A stretch of 17,170 nucleotides of DNA from JANXQE01 sp035651635 (GCA_035651635.1 DASRFK010000071.1:1-17170), one strand, 5' to 3'. Shown: positions 7,738 to 14,866, counted from the stretch's first letter. Program-made: numbers and translations. The notes: generated by a model not told the origin, from the sequence alone.

Positions 7738-8820
7738 TCACTGGCCGGGCTTGGGTTCGATACTTTCGGCGCCGGTTTGCATTTGATCGACCAGAGGTTC
7801 AACCCGATTCCACAATTCCGGCGGCACTTTGCCGCGCTCTTCGGAGGATTCGATCGGTCCATCAAACAGCAGTTTGCCTTCCTTATCATGGGCCGTGAGG
7901 TACAATCGCGGACTGCTGATCAGCACGATCGTCCCGGCGTCATCAGACTTGACGAGGCTCTTAACGTTTTGCCCCGAACTCCGCACGACCACGTCGGCCT
8001 TGTCGCCGATAATGACGCCCGTGTGGGCAAGATTCTCGAGCACCTTGCGCATCGGATCGGAGTTGGTCACGTCGTGCAACGCGTCCTGAATCGCCTTACG
8101 CGCTTGTTCCATCCCATGACGAATATTTTCCTGAAGCTGTTTCTGATCGATTTTAATATTTCCCAGGGACTCGCGGAGGATGCGCATTTGTTCACGCGCC
8201 GCGTCGTCGAGGTGCATATCGCGAAATTGCCTGTGCAAGTCTTCCAGGTTGCCTTTGAGCGCGTTTCCTTCCTCTTCCCAGCGCGGGTTTCCGGATTTGA
8301 TTGTGCCAAGCGCAACTGAAACTGTGTCGTGTTTGCCGCTGCGGTAAAAACCCAGTTTGATCGATTCCCCCTCTTTTTGGACCCGAACGAGTTTGCGCAG
8401 TTGCGCCGGGTGAACCAGCTGTTGATCGCCGAATTCGACTAAAACATCGTTTTTGCGCAGCCCGCTTTTGGCGGCGGGACTGTTCGGCGCGATATAAGTA
8501 ACCAGCAGCCCAACTCCCGGCGGCAAATTGAGCTGCGCGGCAAGAGCATCCGATGCTTCGACGGTCGAAACGCCCAGCCACGGAATCTCTTTGCGCGCGC
8601 TTTCCTGGTCCGTGGTCTCGATTCTCACGTCGTTGTCGCTGATGGAATGCGATTCCCCAGCCGGCTTTGCCTCCTCGGCGGGCTCTTCCGCCTGTTCGCT
8701 TGTCGCCGCTTTCGCGACCTTAACCACGGCCGCCATGTTCGAGAAGGTCGATAAGGCCAGGGCAGCGGCCAGAGTCAGACCGAGCCTGGGCATTTTGATT
8801 GAATTGCTTTTGATTTCCAT
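7738..8820 (-). CDS. Secreted PDZ-domain protein
   Basis: 360 residues. The N-terminus is a signal peptide: basic start, hydrophobic stretch LGLTLAAALALSTFSNMAAV (13-32) and a likely AKA cleavage site near residue 38. An acidic linker follows. One PDZ domain spans about residues 79-172 (IPWLGVSTVEA, then LLVTYIAPNSPAAKSGLRKN and DVLVEFGDQQL). A helical, probably coiled-coil region covers about 185-265 (many Glu, Gln and Arg). The C-terminus (about 265-360) is a mixed region I do not recognise. There is no protease domain (no trypsin-like or HExxH motif), so this is not a DegP or RseP enzyme. It is the third gene of a sigma/anti-sigma-like operon, 33 bp after gene two, and may be a periplasmic sensor or target in an envelope response. 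That role is inference; the signal peptide and PDZ are seen. Confidence 0.8.
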   Translation of the reverse strand: MEIKSNSIKMPRLGLTLAAALALSTFSNMAAVVKVAKAATSEQAEEPAEEAKPAGESHSISDNDVRIETTDQESARKEIPWLGVSTVEASDALAAQLNLPPGVGLLVTYIAPNSPAAKSGLRKNDVLVEFGDQQLVHPAQLRKLVRVQKEGESIKLGFYRSGKHDTVSVALGTIKSGNPRWEEEGNALKGNLEDLHRQFRDMHLDDAAREQMRILRESLGNIKIDQKQLQENIRHGMEQARKAIQDALHDVTNSDPMRKVLENLAHTGVIIGDKADVVVRSSGQNVKSLVKSDDAGTIVLISSPRLYLTAHDKEGKLLFDGPIESSEERGKVPPELWNRVEPLVDQMQTGAESIEPKPGQ

Positions 8821-8853
8821 AAGTTTGGGATTGGTGAGACGGACATCGTTTCA

Positions 8854-9327
8854 TCAATAGGTTTCAAATCCGAGGGGGACGATTTCCAGGCGGGGGGCGG
8901 TTCGTTTGAGGACCAAGCCGTCCGCCGAATCATGGACGAGCAAATCGTCCATCCACTGCGCGCAACGGAAACGAACCGGCCGTCCGTCTGGCAACCGGCC
9001 CACGGCCTCGAATTGGGCCACCAGTTGCCGGTCGAGCTCCACTTTGTCGGCTTGCAGCGGAGCCGCAGCCGCCGCGAGCGCGGTGGCCGGGGCCGGCTTA
9101 ATTTCGGGCTTCGCGTAAGTGATGACAATTGCGGCGAAGACCGCCAGGGCAGTGGCTGGCACCACCCATTTGAGCCATTGCGTCCAGATTGGCGTGCGGA
9201 GAAAGTCCGGCTGCCGCCGCGCAGGAGCAAGCCGTCTCAACAGCTCCTCGCGCGTATTCGACGGCAACGGGGCGGGGCGGAGCGTGCGCAGTTCGGTTTC
9301 AAATTGTTCGGGATCAAACTCGTTCAT
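8854..9327 (-). CDS. Membrane-anchored putative anti-sigma factor
   Basis: 157 residues. The first ~50 are charged and probably cytoplasmic. One membrane helix lies at about 53-71 (KWVVPATALAVFAAIVITYA), followed by an Ala/Pro linker and a likely periplasmic domain (about 93-157) with LPDGRPVRFRCAQWMDDLL. The gene overlaps the sigma gene by 4 bp (ATGA), the classic arrangement for a sigma factor and its anti-sigma. No HxxxCxxC zinc motif is present, so it is not a ZAS-type anti-sigma. I do not recognise the family from sequence alone; the function rests on position and topology. It probably holds the sigma factor at the membrane until a signal is sensed. Alternative: a conserved membrane protein of the operon with another role. 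Confidence 0.65.
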   Translation of the reverse strand: MNEFDPEQFETELRTLRPAPLPSNTREELLRRLAPARRQPDFLRTPIWTQWLKWVVPATALAVFAAIVITYAKPEIKPAPATALAAAAAPLQADKVELDRQLVAQFEAVGRLPDGRPVRFRCAQWMDDLLVHDSADGLVLKRTAPRLEIVPLGFETY

Positions 9328-9824
9328 GTGAAAACTTCCTTCGTCAGTTTCCGCAATTCCTGCAAGCCGTACCGGTAGCGCGACGCGGCCGTATTTGGCG
9401 GAATGCCCAAAGCCTCGGAGATCTCGGCAAATGTCAGATCACCCCAAACTTTAAGCGCGACCACTTCTCGATACGATTCAGGCAGTTTTGCCAAAGCGCT
9501 CTGAATGAACTGCGCGCGCTCACGTTCTTCGGGCGTTACATCAAACCATACGACAGGTTGGTCGGTTGCCGCCGATATCTCCCGCGCCGCGCGACGGCTT
9601 GCGCTGCGCGCACGGTCGATTGCCCGGCGGTGAATCGTGGCGAACACCAGCGGCGGTGGCGGCAGTGCCGGTGCGACGCGCTCTGCCGCTTCTAAAATCG
9701 CTTCCTGCACAAGATCCTGAGCATCCATTGCCGAGTGCACTTTCTGTCTCGCAAACAGCCCAAATCCCGGTCCATGGCGATCCAACCAACTTCGCCAATC
9801 CGCATCGGTCGGCTGCTTTTCCAT
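9324..9824 (-). CDS. ECF-like RNA polymerase sigma factor (sigma-70 family)
   Basis: 166 residues from the ATG at 9822-9824. The frame stays open to 10103, but that stretch is a palindromic repeat whose translation is not sigma-like. Region 2 lies at about 24-76, including MDAQDLVQEAILEAAE (33-48), which matches the DLVQEAF-type core-binding helix. Region 4 lies at about 105-160: LAKLPESYREVVALKVWGDL (111-130), then the helix-turn-helix TFAEISEALGIPPNTAASRY (131-150). Only regions 2 and 4 are present, as in ECF sigma factors. It directs RNA polymerase to a small stress or envelope regulon. It is first in a leftward operon with a membrane anti-sigma-like protein and a PDZ protein. The Shine-Dalgarno is weak, and an in-frame GTG lies six codons upstream, so the start is moderately certain. 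Confidence 0.85.
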   Translation of the reverse strand: MEKQPTDADWRSWLDRHGPGFGLFARQKVHSAMDAQDLVQEAILEAAERVAPALPPPPLVFATIHRRAIDRARSASRRAAREISAATDQPVVWFDVTPEERERAQFIQSALAKLPESYREVVALKVWGDLTFAEISEALGIPPNTAASRYRYGLQELRKLTKEVFT

Positions 9825-9926
9825 GCCGGCTTTTGACTGCACTCTCACTGGTTTAAGCGTCGCACGAAGCGGAATTTGTCTAAAGAAAAACACAGTGACC
9901 GCCTGGGCGCGTGCGAAGTCTTTAAG

Positions 9927-10040
9927 GTCTTGGATTGCGCGGGTCCCCCTGGGGCTATTCCACCGACGTCGGAAGGAATGACTCCAAATCGATTCATGAT
10001 TCCATCCGAAAAGCGGTGGAGGGCCACCGCAGTCCAAGAC
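9927..10040. repeat. Imperfect palindromic repeat element upstream of the sigma gene
   Basis: The left end reads gtcttggattgcgcgggt and the right end, read in reverse complement, gtcttggactgcggtggc. The arms continue through a C-rich stretch to a shared gct(a/t)ttc near 9954 and 10011, with mismatches and one indel. The central ~48 bases contain gattcatgattcc and the small palindrome aatcgatt. The region is non-coding and lies in the 432-bp gap between the sigma start (9824) and the DUF2934 start (10257). The rest of that gap holds an A/T-rich patch near 10118-10135 but no promoter I can call. The element shares its termini with the palindrome at 11115-11195. Confidence 0.75.
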
Positions 10041-10256
10041 GCTTCGCGGCTTCTTCAAATTACTAACAAAGAGGGGTTTACACAGCGTCTCATTTCGGGA
10101 CAATGCCTCGGCGCAAGATTTATTTAATTAATACTTGCCTTCAGATTGCCGATAGGTAGAGTGGCGGCCGTTTTTTCGACGGATTGAGTGGTCCAAGGCA
10201 GGGCAATGACCCCATCGGAAGCCAAACCGTCGTATTCACGTAATCAAACTATAAAA

Positions 10257-10532
10257 ATGAACATGAACATTGAAAAATCGGTAGCAGGAAATGAGGCGAG
10301 CGTGAGCCGCCTTGCGTATCAATTGTGGGAAAACGCCGGGCGTCCGGCCGGCCGGGACCTTGAGTTCTGGTTGGCGGCCGAGGCCCAGGTGCGGACGTTG
10401 GCAATGTCACGCCATAACCCTGTGGCTCCCCAAAGCAAGATCGCGGAAGTGGCTGACAAACCTTCACGCGCCAGTCGTCCCGGGGTAAAGAAGAGCTGGC
10501 CGAAGCCTTATCCCAGCCTGCCGAAATTCTAA
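10257..10532 (+). CDS. Small DUF2934 protein
   Basis: 91 residues from the ATG at 10257. The core VSRLAYQLWENAGRPAGRDL followed by EFWLAAEAQV matches the short DUF2934 domain, whose usual form is an Ala/Tyr/Trp helix, then GRPxGRDxEHWLxAE. The C-terminal half is basic and Pro/Ser-rich and probably disordered. The function of DUF2934 is not known to me. The frame is open upstream with a GTG at 10188 and an ATG at 10206. The 10206 start has an AGGG just before it, so a 108-residue form is possible. I prefer 10257 because the domain begins shortly after it. It stands alone on the plus strand, converging on the nuclease-like gene. Confidence 0.7.
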   Translation: MNMNIEKSVAGNEASVSRLAYQLWENAGRPAGRDLEFWLAAEAQVRTLAMSRHNPVAPQSKIAEVADKPSRASRPGVKKSWPKPYPSLPKF

Positions 10533-10581
10533 GGCTGGATACTTGCGCCGAGGTCTCCGCTCGCCCTGGCCGAGCGGAGAC
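10513..10581. terminator. Hairpins between convergent genes
   Basis: Two perfect stems lie here. ccagcct/aggctgg (10513-10519 and 10532-10538) overlaps the DUF2934 stop codon. gtctccgctcg/cgagcggagac (10553-10563 and 10571-10581) is an 11-bp stem with a 7-base loop. The second stem is strong and sits between the convergent DUF2934 and nuclease genes, so a bidirectional terminator is plausible. No T-run follows on either strand, and it could equally be a dispersed palindrome. Confidence 0.5.
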
Positions 10582-10647
10582 GCGGCTGTCCATAATTGCC
10601 CCGCATCCGCTTTCCTTTGTCTCCTTCGCTCGCTCGGTCCTCCGCGG

Positions 10648-11046
10648 TTAGCCCAACGGCAAGCCGAAAAACAATCTTAACCACGGCTCGAGGTCAGGGA
10701 ACTCGACGGCTTTGCCGGTGGAAATCAGGAACAGCTTCATATTCTCTGTGAATCCCGACCCGGCGAACACGACCAGGCCGGGGATTGGCCAGGCTGCGAT
10801 GTCGTTGATGATTGCGGGAATTTTCTCTTCCGCGGTGCCGGTGACCGCCTGATATTTGCACTCTACGCCCAGCGTCTTGCGCGTTTGGGGGTGGGTCACC
10901 ACCACATCGATGTGCCGGATGGCGCCCCAGATGCGCCGCGCGACCCGCACTTGCTGACGTGACTCCAGGCCAAGCGCCTGCGCGAGGTCGGCAACTGCCT
11001 TCACCAGCTCATCACCATTCGTTACAGCTAATCCTTTGCCTGGCAC
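10648..11046 (-). CDS. Small PD-(D/E)XK nuclease-like protein, possible restriction endonuclease
   Basis: 132 residues from a GTG at 11044-11046. An in-frame TGA lies just upstream, and GAGG sits 8 bases before the GTG. The residue order fits a PD-(D/E)XK core: E13 in the first helix (GDELVKAVADLA), D47 in RHIDVVVTHP (44-53), then E62-C-K64 followed by Tyr and Gln in GVECKYQAV (60-68). VVFAGSGFTENMKLFL (92-107) looks like the later strand and helix. This is a metal-dependent nuclease fold. It lies 199 bp downstream of a Dam-type methyltransferase on the same strand, suggesting the endonuclease of a type II restriction-modification pair. It is short for a restriction enzyme (usually 200-300 residues), so it may need a partner or be a repair-type nuclease. 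The fold is likely; the biological role is inference. Confidence 0.6.
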   Translation of the reverse strand: MPGKGLAVTNGDELVKAVADLAQALGLESRQQVRVARRIWGAIRHIDVVVTHPQTRKTLGVECKYQAVTGTAEEKIPAIINDIAAWPIPGLVVFAGSGFTENMKLFLISTGKAVEFPDLEPWLRLFFGLPLG

Positions 11047-11114
11047 GTGGAGAACCTCATTTCATTTTGGCGCATGCATTGGACCATTAACCCGCCCCAG
11101 GACGGCGCGCCAGC

Positions 11115-11195
11115 GTCTTGGAGTGCGGTGCTCTGCGCCGCTTTTGAACGTGGCGCGATCCCGAAAAGCGCCGCACAGCGGGCGCACTCCAAAAC
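11115..11195. repeat. Imperfect palindromic repeat between methyltransferase and nuclease genes
   Basis: The left arm 11115-11145 begins gtcttggagtgcggtgct and ends ccgctttt. The right arm 11164-11195, in reverse complement, begins gttttggagtgcgcccgc and ends gcgctttt. The arms match at most positions with one indel, around an 18-base loop (11146-11163). It fills much of the 199-bp spacer (11047-11245). The ends closely match the element at 9927-10040, so both belong to one dispersed family. Confidence 0.75.
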
Positions 11196-11245
11196 CTTCG
11201 GGTTGTCCGTGCGGTTCATGGAAAAGTTCAGATGCCGGTTTCCCC

Positions 11246-12172
11246 TTAGCCATAAGTCAGGGCGACCAGCTCGGAAATCCGGCCACGCTTGGCGCCGTCA
11301 CAATTGACCGCCCGGCGCGCCTGAACCGTGTGCAGCTTAAAGCCGCGGTAGAGCTGTCGAGTGGTGGGAGTATCGGAGTTGGAAAGCATCACCTGCGCGC
11401 CGCGTTTAGCAGCTTCGGCCACCAGAGCGGCCAAGTCCTCTTGTTCACCATGTCCAAAGACTTCCTGGGTATAAGAAGTAAAGTTGGCGGTTCGGGATAA
11501 AGGATAATAAGGCGGATCAACGTACAAGAAATCGCCCTCTGCTACCGAGGCCAGGGTTTTACGAAAATCCTGAACCTTTAAATCCACGCCCTGCAAAGCA
11601 TGGCTGGCGGCCAGCAGGTTGTCCCGATCGTAAAGTGAGACTCGGTCGGGGCGGTACGAACCGATCGGAACGTTGAACTGGCCCTTGTTGTTTACCCGGT
11701 AGAGCCCGTTATAGCAGGTTTTATTGAGGAAAATCATCCTGGCGGCGCGCTCGAGGGGGCTGGAATGCGCCGACAACGCACGAACCTCGTAAAAATACGG
11801 CTCGCCTTTGGCGCGGAACTCTTGCAAGTGCTCGTCCAGCGCTTTCATGAGGTCCCGCACCTCATCACGTACCACCTCATAGCAGTTAACCAGTTCCTTA
11901 TTATTATCTCGCAAGACGGTTCGCATTTTTGGAAAGCGCGCTTTCAGATGGAAAAAAACCGCGCCCCCTCCCAGGAATGGCTCGCAATAACTTCGGATTG
12001 ATGCTGGGAAAAAAGGCTCAAACTGTTCCAATAATTGCGCTTTACCACCAGCCCATTTCAGGAACGGTTGCGCTTCCCTTTTTGAAACAGCGTGCCGAAC
12101 CGATCGTCCCGCCGGAACCAACCTTTGGCGCTCTTTCGGAGCAAGCTCAAGCTGGCGCGGCGTTTTCGGCAT
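11246..12172 (-). CDS. DNA adenine methyltransferase, Dam/DpnII-like (type II)
   Basis: 308 residues from the ATG at 12170-12172. The frame is open to a GTG at 12310, but those 46 codons look non-conserved. Motifs are in alpha-class order: FLKWAGGKAQLL (37-48, the SAM-site start), CEPFLGGGAVFF (63-74, motif I), DNNKELVNCY (89-98), NKTCYNGLYRVNNKGQFNVP (150-169), DPPYYP (219-224, the catalytic DPPY box) and a C-terminal CDGAKRGRISELVALTY. The enzyme transfers a methyl group from SAM to N6 of adenine in a short duplex site. Relatives such as Dam and DpnM recognise GATC, but specificity cannot be read here. It is followed on the same strand by a PD-(D/E)XK protein, so a restriction-modification pair is likely. 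Alternative: a solitary regulatory methylase. Confidence 0.88.
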   Translation of the reverse strand: MPKTPRQLELAPKERQRLVPAGRSVRHAVSKREAQPFLKWAGGKAQLLEQFEPFFPASIRSYCEPFLGGGAVFFHLKARFPKMRTVLRDNNKELVNCYEVVRDEVRDLMKALDEHLQEFRAKGEPYFYEVRALSAHSSPLERAARMIFLNKTCYNGLYRVNNKGQFNVPIGSYRPDRVSLYDRDNLLAASHALQGVDLKVQDFRKTLASVAEGDFLYVDPPYYPLSRTANFTSYTQEVFGHGEQEDLAALVAEAAKRGAQVMLSNSDTPTTRQLYRGFKLHTVQARRAVNCDGAKRGRISELVALTYG

Positions 12173-12310
12173 CACAAGATCGAGCCATGAGAGGGAGGCA
12201 AAGATCAAGGGGATAATCGCGCATCGTCTGGCAGCCGCCGGCGTCTCACGCGTCGCCACTTGGCGGATCTTAAGCCGCCTGCAGTCGGCGTTCCGGAAGA
12301 GAGCGCCCAC

Positions 12311-13573
12311 CTAAGCCAAATATGGAATCGTGAGCGGCCCTTGAGGCAGGACGCCGATGTGTATGCCAGTGGGGTTCTGTGCGAGAAAATGCTGCACTGC
12401 CGCCCCGATATCGCGGCAAGGCGTTAGATGAGACGCGCGCACATGCTCGTCCGGCAGCGCGCTATACAACAGGATGCGGGCTCGGCGCTGCAGCAACGCC
12501 TGGATCTGCACCTGCCACTGTTCCGGCCTTGTGTTCTTCGACTGAGCCAGGCCCGCCAGGAATTCTTCGGGCGTCGCCGCACTTCTCAGCAGTTGGTCGA
12601 AACTGGAGTCACCGGGAACGCCATCACTGCATTCGCAAGCCAGGATCAACGTGCCGCCGGGTTTGAGCACCCGTGCGCCGGCGCTCATGCCTTTCACCCC
12701 CTGATACAAATTCTGGTCCAGCGGATAACCACTGTTAGTCGTTATGACCAGATCAAATGGACGCTCCACCCGTTGCATCGCCGAGTCTTTCACAAAAGCG
12801 CAACCTGCCTGGTGCGCCGCGATCAGGTCGCCAGCAAAGACTCCCGTAATCTCCCGTTGCTCGTTCAAAGCGACATTCAGCAAAAAACTGCGCCCAGCGC
12901 GCAGCGCAATATCGCGCATTTCCTCCCAAATCGGATTTCCTTCGGTAATGCCAAAGGTGGCGGACGGATCCGCGATGTTGTGAACTCCGTGATTACTCAG
13001 CACGGTTGGTAACCCCGCCACGCCCGGCATGATTCCTTTGGGGCCGCCGCTAAACCCGGCAAAAAAGTGCGGCTCAATGAATCCTGTGACGATCCGCACA
13101 TCGGCTTCGATCAAATGTCGATTGAGCAAAGCGGGCGTCCCGTCGCGCGTAGTGCCGACCTGGGTGAGCTCTTTCGGGTTTTCCGGTTCGTGGTTCAGGA
13201 CGCGGTAACGCTCAACGACCTGTGCCGTGAGCAACTCTTCCAATTCGACGCGCGTGTTGGGCCGATGGGTTCCCAGGCCGTTGAGCAGAGTGATCTGCTC
13301 GCGCGGGACAACCTCTAAGTATTCCAGCAACCATGGGATCAGCCGCTGGTTAGGTGTCGCTCGGGTAATGTCTGTGAAAACGATGCAGACCCGTTCTTCG
13401 GGTCGAATCCCGCTTTTCAGAGCAGGAGCGCCGATTGGATTTTCCAGGGCCTGAATGACCGCCCGGTGTTCATCCGGCAAACCATTCAAGTGCGCAGGCT
13501 CGATAATGGTTGTGTGCGAAGACGGCAACTCCACCGTCACGTGGCTGCGGCCATAGGCAAGCTGGACTTTCAT
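12311..13573 (-). CDS. larA: LarA-family nickel-pincer racemase/epimerase
   Basis: 420 residues from the ATG at 13571-13573. GAGG lies 5 bases upstream; the frame is open further but the family N-terminus is MKVQLAYG. Length matches Lactiplantibacillus plantarum LarA (about 424). H103 (LGTHRP), H169 (EPHFFAG), K179 (GGPKGIMPG) and H195 (LSNHGVHN) all sit five residues before LarA's H108, H174, K184 and H200. K184 attaches the pyridinium nickel pincer cofactor and the His residues handle substrate and metal. LarA racemises lactate by hydride transfer; homologues use other 2-hydroxyacids, so the exact substrate is open. The cofactor genes larB, larC and larE are not in the window and must lie elsewhere. 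It follows metF by 38 bp on the same strand and ends next to the methyltransferase. Confidence 0.88.
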   Translation of the reverse strand: MKVQLAYGRSHVTVELPSSHTTIIEPAHLNGLPDEHRAVIQALENPIGAPALKSGIRPEERVCIVFTDITRATPNQRLIPWLLEYLEVVPREQITLLNGLGTHRPNTRVELEELLTAQVVERYRVLNHEPENPKELTQVGTTRDGTPALLNRHLIEADVRIVTGFIEPHFFAGFSGGPKGIMPGVAGLPTVLSNHGVHNIADPSATFGITEGNPIWEEMRDIALRAGRSFLLNVALNEQREITGVFAGDLIAAHQAGCAFVKDSAMQRVERPFDLVITTNSGYPLDQNLYQGVKGMSAGARVLKPGGTLILACECSDGVPGDSSFDQLLRSAATPEEFLAGLAQSKNTRPEQWQVQIQALLQRRARILLYSALPDEHVRASHLTPCRDIGAAVQHFLAQNPTGIHIGVLPQGPLTIPYLA

Positions 13574-13611
13574 CGAAACCTCGACCGCCTCTGCGGTGGG
13601 GTAATCGAAGC

Positions 13612-14526
13612 TTAGCGCACCGGCACATCGCCGGGTTCTCGCGCCAAAGACAAATTTCGCAATACCCGAGTCGTGGAGTTGGCTTTGTTCAAAGTGTAGA
13701 AATGGATTCCCGGCGCTCCCTGCTTGAGCAGGTCCGCGCACTGCCGGGTGGCATATTCGATTCCGAACTCCGCCACGGCCGCCTCGTCATCCGCCAACTG
13801 GTCCAACCGCGTGGCCAAAGCCGCCGGAATTCGCGCTCCGCACATGGCGGTGAAGCGCTTGATTTGCGTTCCGCTGAGGATCGGGACGATGCCCGGAATC
13901 AGGGGGACCTTGACGCCCTGCTGCCGCTGCATGTGGTCCCGGAACTCGTAATAATCACCGTTATCGAAGAACAGCTGCGTGATGATGAAATCGGCGCCCG
14001 CATCCACTTTCGTTTTAAGGTGGCCCCAATCGACGTGTTTCCCGCCTTTGCACGCGATGTGGCCTTCCGGAAAGCCGGCGACTCCGATACAAAGATCGCC
14101 CTGTTTGCGAATAAAGCTCACCAACTGGCTCGAATACTCGAACCCGCCGGGCGTGGACTTGAACTCGCCGCCACCGGGCGGGTCGCCGCGCAAAGCCAGA
14201 ATATTTTGCACGCCCAGCTTGCGGATCTGGCCCAGCAACTCCTGGATCTGGGCTTTCGTCGAGCAGACGCACGTCAGATGCGCGACCGCAGTCAATCGAT
14301 GCTCCTTCTGGATTCGGTCGACAATCATCAGAGTCTTGTCTCGGGTGCTGCCTCCGGCCCCGTAAGTCACCGAACAAAAATCCGGCCCCGTCTTCATTAG
14401 AGCTGGAATGGTTTTTTCCAGCAAATTCCGGTCTCCCTCGTCGGTTTTCGGCGGGAAAAACTCAAACGAGATTACCGGCCGGCCTGAGGCGCGCGCCTTC
14501 GCCAAGATGTCGCGAATAAACTGCAT
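13612..14526 (-). CDS. metF: 5,10-methylenetetrahydrofolate reductase
   Basis: 304 residues from the ATG at 14524-14526. The frame runs ten codons further, but a start next to IRDILAKARASG fits the family. PVISFEFFPPKTDEGDRNL (17-35) contains the active-site Glu (E22, equivalent to E28 of E. coli MetF). VTYGAGGST (53-61), NILALRGDPP (108-117), TQLFFDN (183-189) and GIHFYTLNKA (273-282) are family landmarks of the FAD-binding TIM barrel. Length matches bacterial MetF (about 296). The enzyme reduces methylene-THF to methyl-THF, the methyl donor for methionine synthesis, in the cytoplasm. It is first of a leftward run with larA 38 bp downstream; the functional link to larA is not obvious. No riboswitch was recognised in its short leader. 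Confidence 0.93.
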   Translation of the reverse strand: MQFIRDILAKARASGRPVISFEFFPPKTDEGDRNLLEKTIPALMKTGPDFCSVTYGAGGSTRDKTLMIVDRIQKEHRLTAVAHLTCVCSTKAQIQELLGQIRKLGVQNILALRGDPPGGGEFKSTPGGFEYSSQLVSFIRKQGDLCIGVAGFPEGHIACKGGKHVDWGHLKTKVDAGADFIITQLFFDNGDYYEFRDHMQRQQGVKVPLIPGIVPILSGTQIKRFTAMCGARIPAALATRLDQLADDEAAVAEFGIEYATRQCADLLKQGAPGIHFYTLNKANSTTRVLRNLSLAREPGDVPVR

Positions 14527-14600
14527 AAGCCGGTAAGATGCGCGGTTCCGGCCCAAAAACCAAGTTGGAACCGAAGTGCTGGACCGCGAAGAATTTTAAC

Positions 14601-14630
14601 CGCGAATGGACGCGAATGGACGCGAATGGA
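14601..14630 (+). repeat. Tandem 10-bp repeat (cgcgaatgga x3)
   Basis: Three exact copies of cgcgaatgga, preceded by ttaac and followed by a decayed unit (tgcgcacggg). They lie in the 340-bp non-coding gap between the metF and response-regulator starts (14527-14866). A second, degenerate copy in the opposite orientation lies at 15351-15376, beyond the regulator gene. The remainder of the gap holds the hairpin at 14781 and no gene that I see. Confidence 0.8.
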
Positions 14631-14780
14631 TGCGCACGGGAATTGCCAGGGCGTTCTCCGCGTTCGTAAGACCGTCGTTTCAGGACGTCTACTCAGGCCG
14701 ATTAGTTCCGAAAGCCATTTCAACGGCCTTTTGAAAAAGGTCCTTTAACACCCGGCTCAACCCACCCCACCGGGCCAAAC

Positions 14781-14834
14781 CCCCGAAAAAAGGCCCTGCT
14801 TTTTGGGGTGCATCCCCCTCTCTTTTATTTTTTG
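14781..14834 (+). promoter_or_regulatory. Possible leader hairpin with T-rich tract before the response regulator gene
   Basis: ccccgaaaaa at 14781-14790 can pair with tttttgggg at 14800-14808, with one bulged G; a T-rich stretch follows at 14819-14834. This is terminator-like in shape. No plus-strand gene lies upstream within 300 bp, so if it is real it would be a leader structure of the regulator mRNA. No convincing -35/-10 pair is visible. Confidence 0.3.
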
Positions 14835-14852
14835 CTACAACCTAAGCTTTTA

Positions 14853-14860
14853 AAAGGAGG
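14853..14860 (+). promoter_or_regulatory. Strong Shine-Dalgarno for the response regulator
   Basis: aaaggagg with 6 bases before the ATG at 14867. It is the best ribosome binding site in the window; most other genes here have weak or no Shine-Dalgarno. It fixes the start and suggests efficient translation. Confidence 0.85.
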
Positions 14861-14866
14861 CAGTTT

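Noticed and set aside
7573..8319. Plus-strand open frame of 248 codons
   Set aside because: Antisense to the PDZ protein gene and the palindromic spacer; no domain recognised.
9825..10103. N-terminal extension of the sigma frame
   Set aside because: Most of it is the palindromic repeat at 9927-10040, and sigma region 2 begins only after the ATG at 9824.
13510..14400. Plus-strand open frame of 296 codons
   Set aside because: Antisense to metF and the larA 5' end, both with clear catalytic motifs; the high GC content keeps shadow frames open.
14601..14630. CRISPR array
   Set aside because: The unit is 10 bp and contiguous, with no spacers and no cas gene in the window.
14472..14723. Minus-strand frame of 83 codons upstream of metF
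   Set aside because: Part of its translation comes directly from the cgcgaatgga repeat array, and there is no ribosome binding site or family pattern.
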